Shown here in pieces: positions 63,692-64,000 of a stretch of 64,000 nucleotides of DNA. This DNA is from Bradyrhizobium sp. dw_78 (lineage in GTDB: Bacteria; Pseudomonadota; Alphaproteobacteria; Rhizobiales; Xanthobacteraceae). The stretch lies in the NCBI RefSeq assembly GCF_018449525.1, contig NZ_JAAVUS010000003.1:62001-126000 (forward strand), read 5' to 3'. The notes under the pieces are model-generated. The model saw only the letters and a program-made list of their open reading frames with translations, had not been told where the DNA came from and searched no databases. Both the position numbers and the translations under genes were made by a program. The stretch's first letter is position 1, and each line of letters opens with the position of its first letter.

Positions 63692-64000
63692 TCAATTCCT
63701 ATCGTCGGGCAGTACCGGCAGCGGCGACACCTCGATACCTTCCTCGACCAACGCGCGGGCTTCGTCGGGCGAGGCCTCGCCATAGATCGGGCGATGCTCG
63801 ATATCGCCATAATGCATCTTGCGGGCTTCGTTCGGAAAGCGCTCGCCGACATTGTCGGCGTTCTTGACGATGTGATCGCGCAATTCCTTGAGTTTGGCGC
63901 GCAACTCGCGCTCCTGCGCCATCATCAGCGGCGTCGCCGCAGCCGCCGGCGCTGCTGCAGTCTCGGCGGCGACGGGCGCCGGCGCGGGAACGGCGTCGCC
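63692..64000 (-). CDS. DUF1178 family protein, C-terminal part (runs off the window)
   Basis: The open frame enters from the right edge; the C-terminal 102 residues are visible. After an Ala/Pro-rich linker comes RELRAKLKELRDHIVKNADNVGERFPNEARKMHYGDIEHRPIYGEASPDEARALVEEGIEVSPLPVLPDDRN, which is the conserved end of DUF1178. The N-terminal zinc-ribbon-like half lies outside. Function unknown. Confidence 0.9.
   Translation of the reverse strand, partial: GDAVPAPAPVAAETAAAPAAAATPLMMAQERELRAKLKELRDHIVKNADNVGERFPNEARKMHYGDIEHRPIYGEASPDEARALVEEGIEVSPLPVLPDDRN

Overview
The window is GC-rich chromosomal DNA from an alphaproteobacterium, most likely of the Bradyrhizobium / Rhodopseudomonas / Nitrobacter group. 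That placement is an inference from gene content: a RegSR-type redox two-component pair, an HWE-family histidine kinase, phaR divergent from phaA, DUF4167 next to prmC-prfA, ptsP beside lysC, an mmcB-type nuclease gene, and several families of short palindromic intergenic repeats of the kind common in these genomes. Almost everything right of about 2.85 kb reads as core chromosome. No rRNA, CRISPR array, transposase or integrase was seen.

Left edge (1-2850): an accessory segment, visibly less GC-rich than the rest. It holds the 3' part of a type I restriction-modification methylase (hsdM) and then three overlapping genes: a 106-aa unknown protein, a 343-aa protein with an HELGH zinc-peptidase motif, and a 204-aa protein of the dCTP deaminase/dUTPase fold with the deaminase residues kept. 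It stops next to a tRNA-Arg(CCG) gene, whose 3' end faces it, which looks like an integration boundary. This cassette is the best candidate for an undescribed (possibly anti-phage) system.

3-20 kb: a YccF membrane protein, an HWE histidine kinase, an SDR oxidoreductase, a PHB-depolymerase-type esterase, an MBL-fold hydrolase, a GH13 alpha-glucosidase, mmcB, regS-regR, an ABC exporter pair, intracellular PHB depolymerase phaZ, a YgjP-type metallopeptidase and a class A penicillin-binding protein. 20-33 kb: glnD, an OsmC protein, mutS, the protocatechuate genes pcaF-pcaH-pcaG, and a marR-emrA-emrB efflux operon. 33-45 kb: a Zur-like regulator, a DMT transporter, ispG, a TauD-like dioxygenase, a Na+/H+ antiporter, an ispA-type prenyl synthase, mtgA, rpmF and a PAS-GGDEF-EAL protein. 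45-54 kb: phaR, phaA and phaB, a YddG-like exporter, a MarR-controlled isochorismatase/MFS operon behind a 52-bp palindrome, a cupin protein, gloB and a methyltransferase. 54-64 kb: DUF4167, prmC, prfA, ptsP, lysC, a bacterial PH-domain protein, ubiG, an EamA transporter and the end of a DUF1178 gene.

Functional themes are polyhydroxybutyrate turnover (phaA, phaB, phaR, phaZ and an extra depolymerase-like esterase), nitrogen and PTS signalling (glnD, ptsP), redox control (regSR), cell-wall synthesis (PBP1A-type, mtgA), isoprenoid and quinone synthesis (ispG, ispA, ubiG), and aromatic catabolism (pcaFHG). Intergenic gaps between convergent genes are often filled by perfect hairpins of dispersed repeat families; four copies of one longer repeat family and five of a second were recognised by eye.
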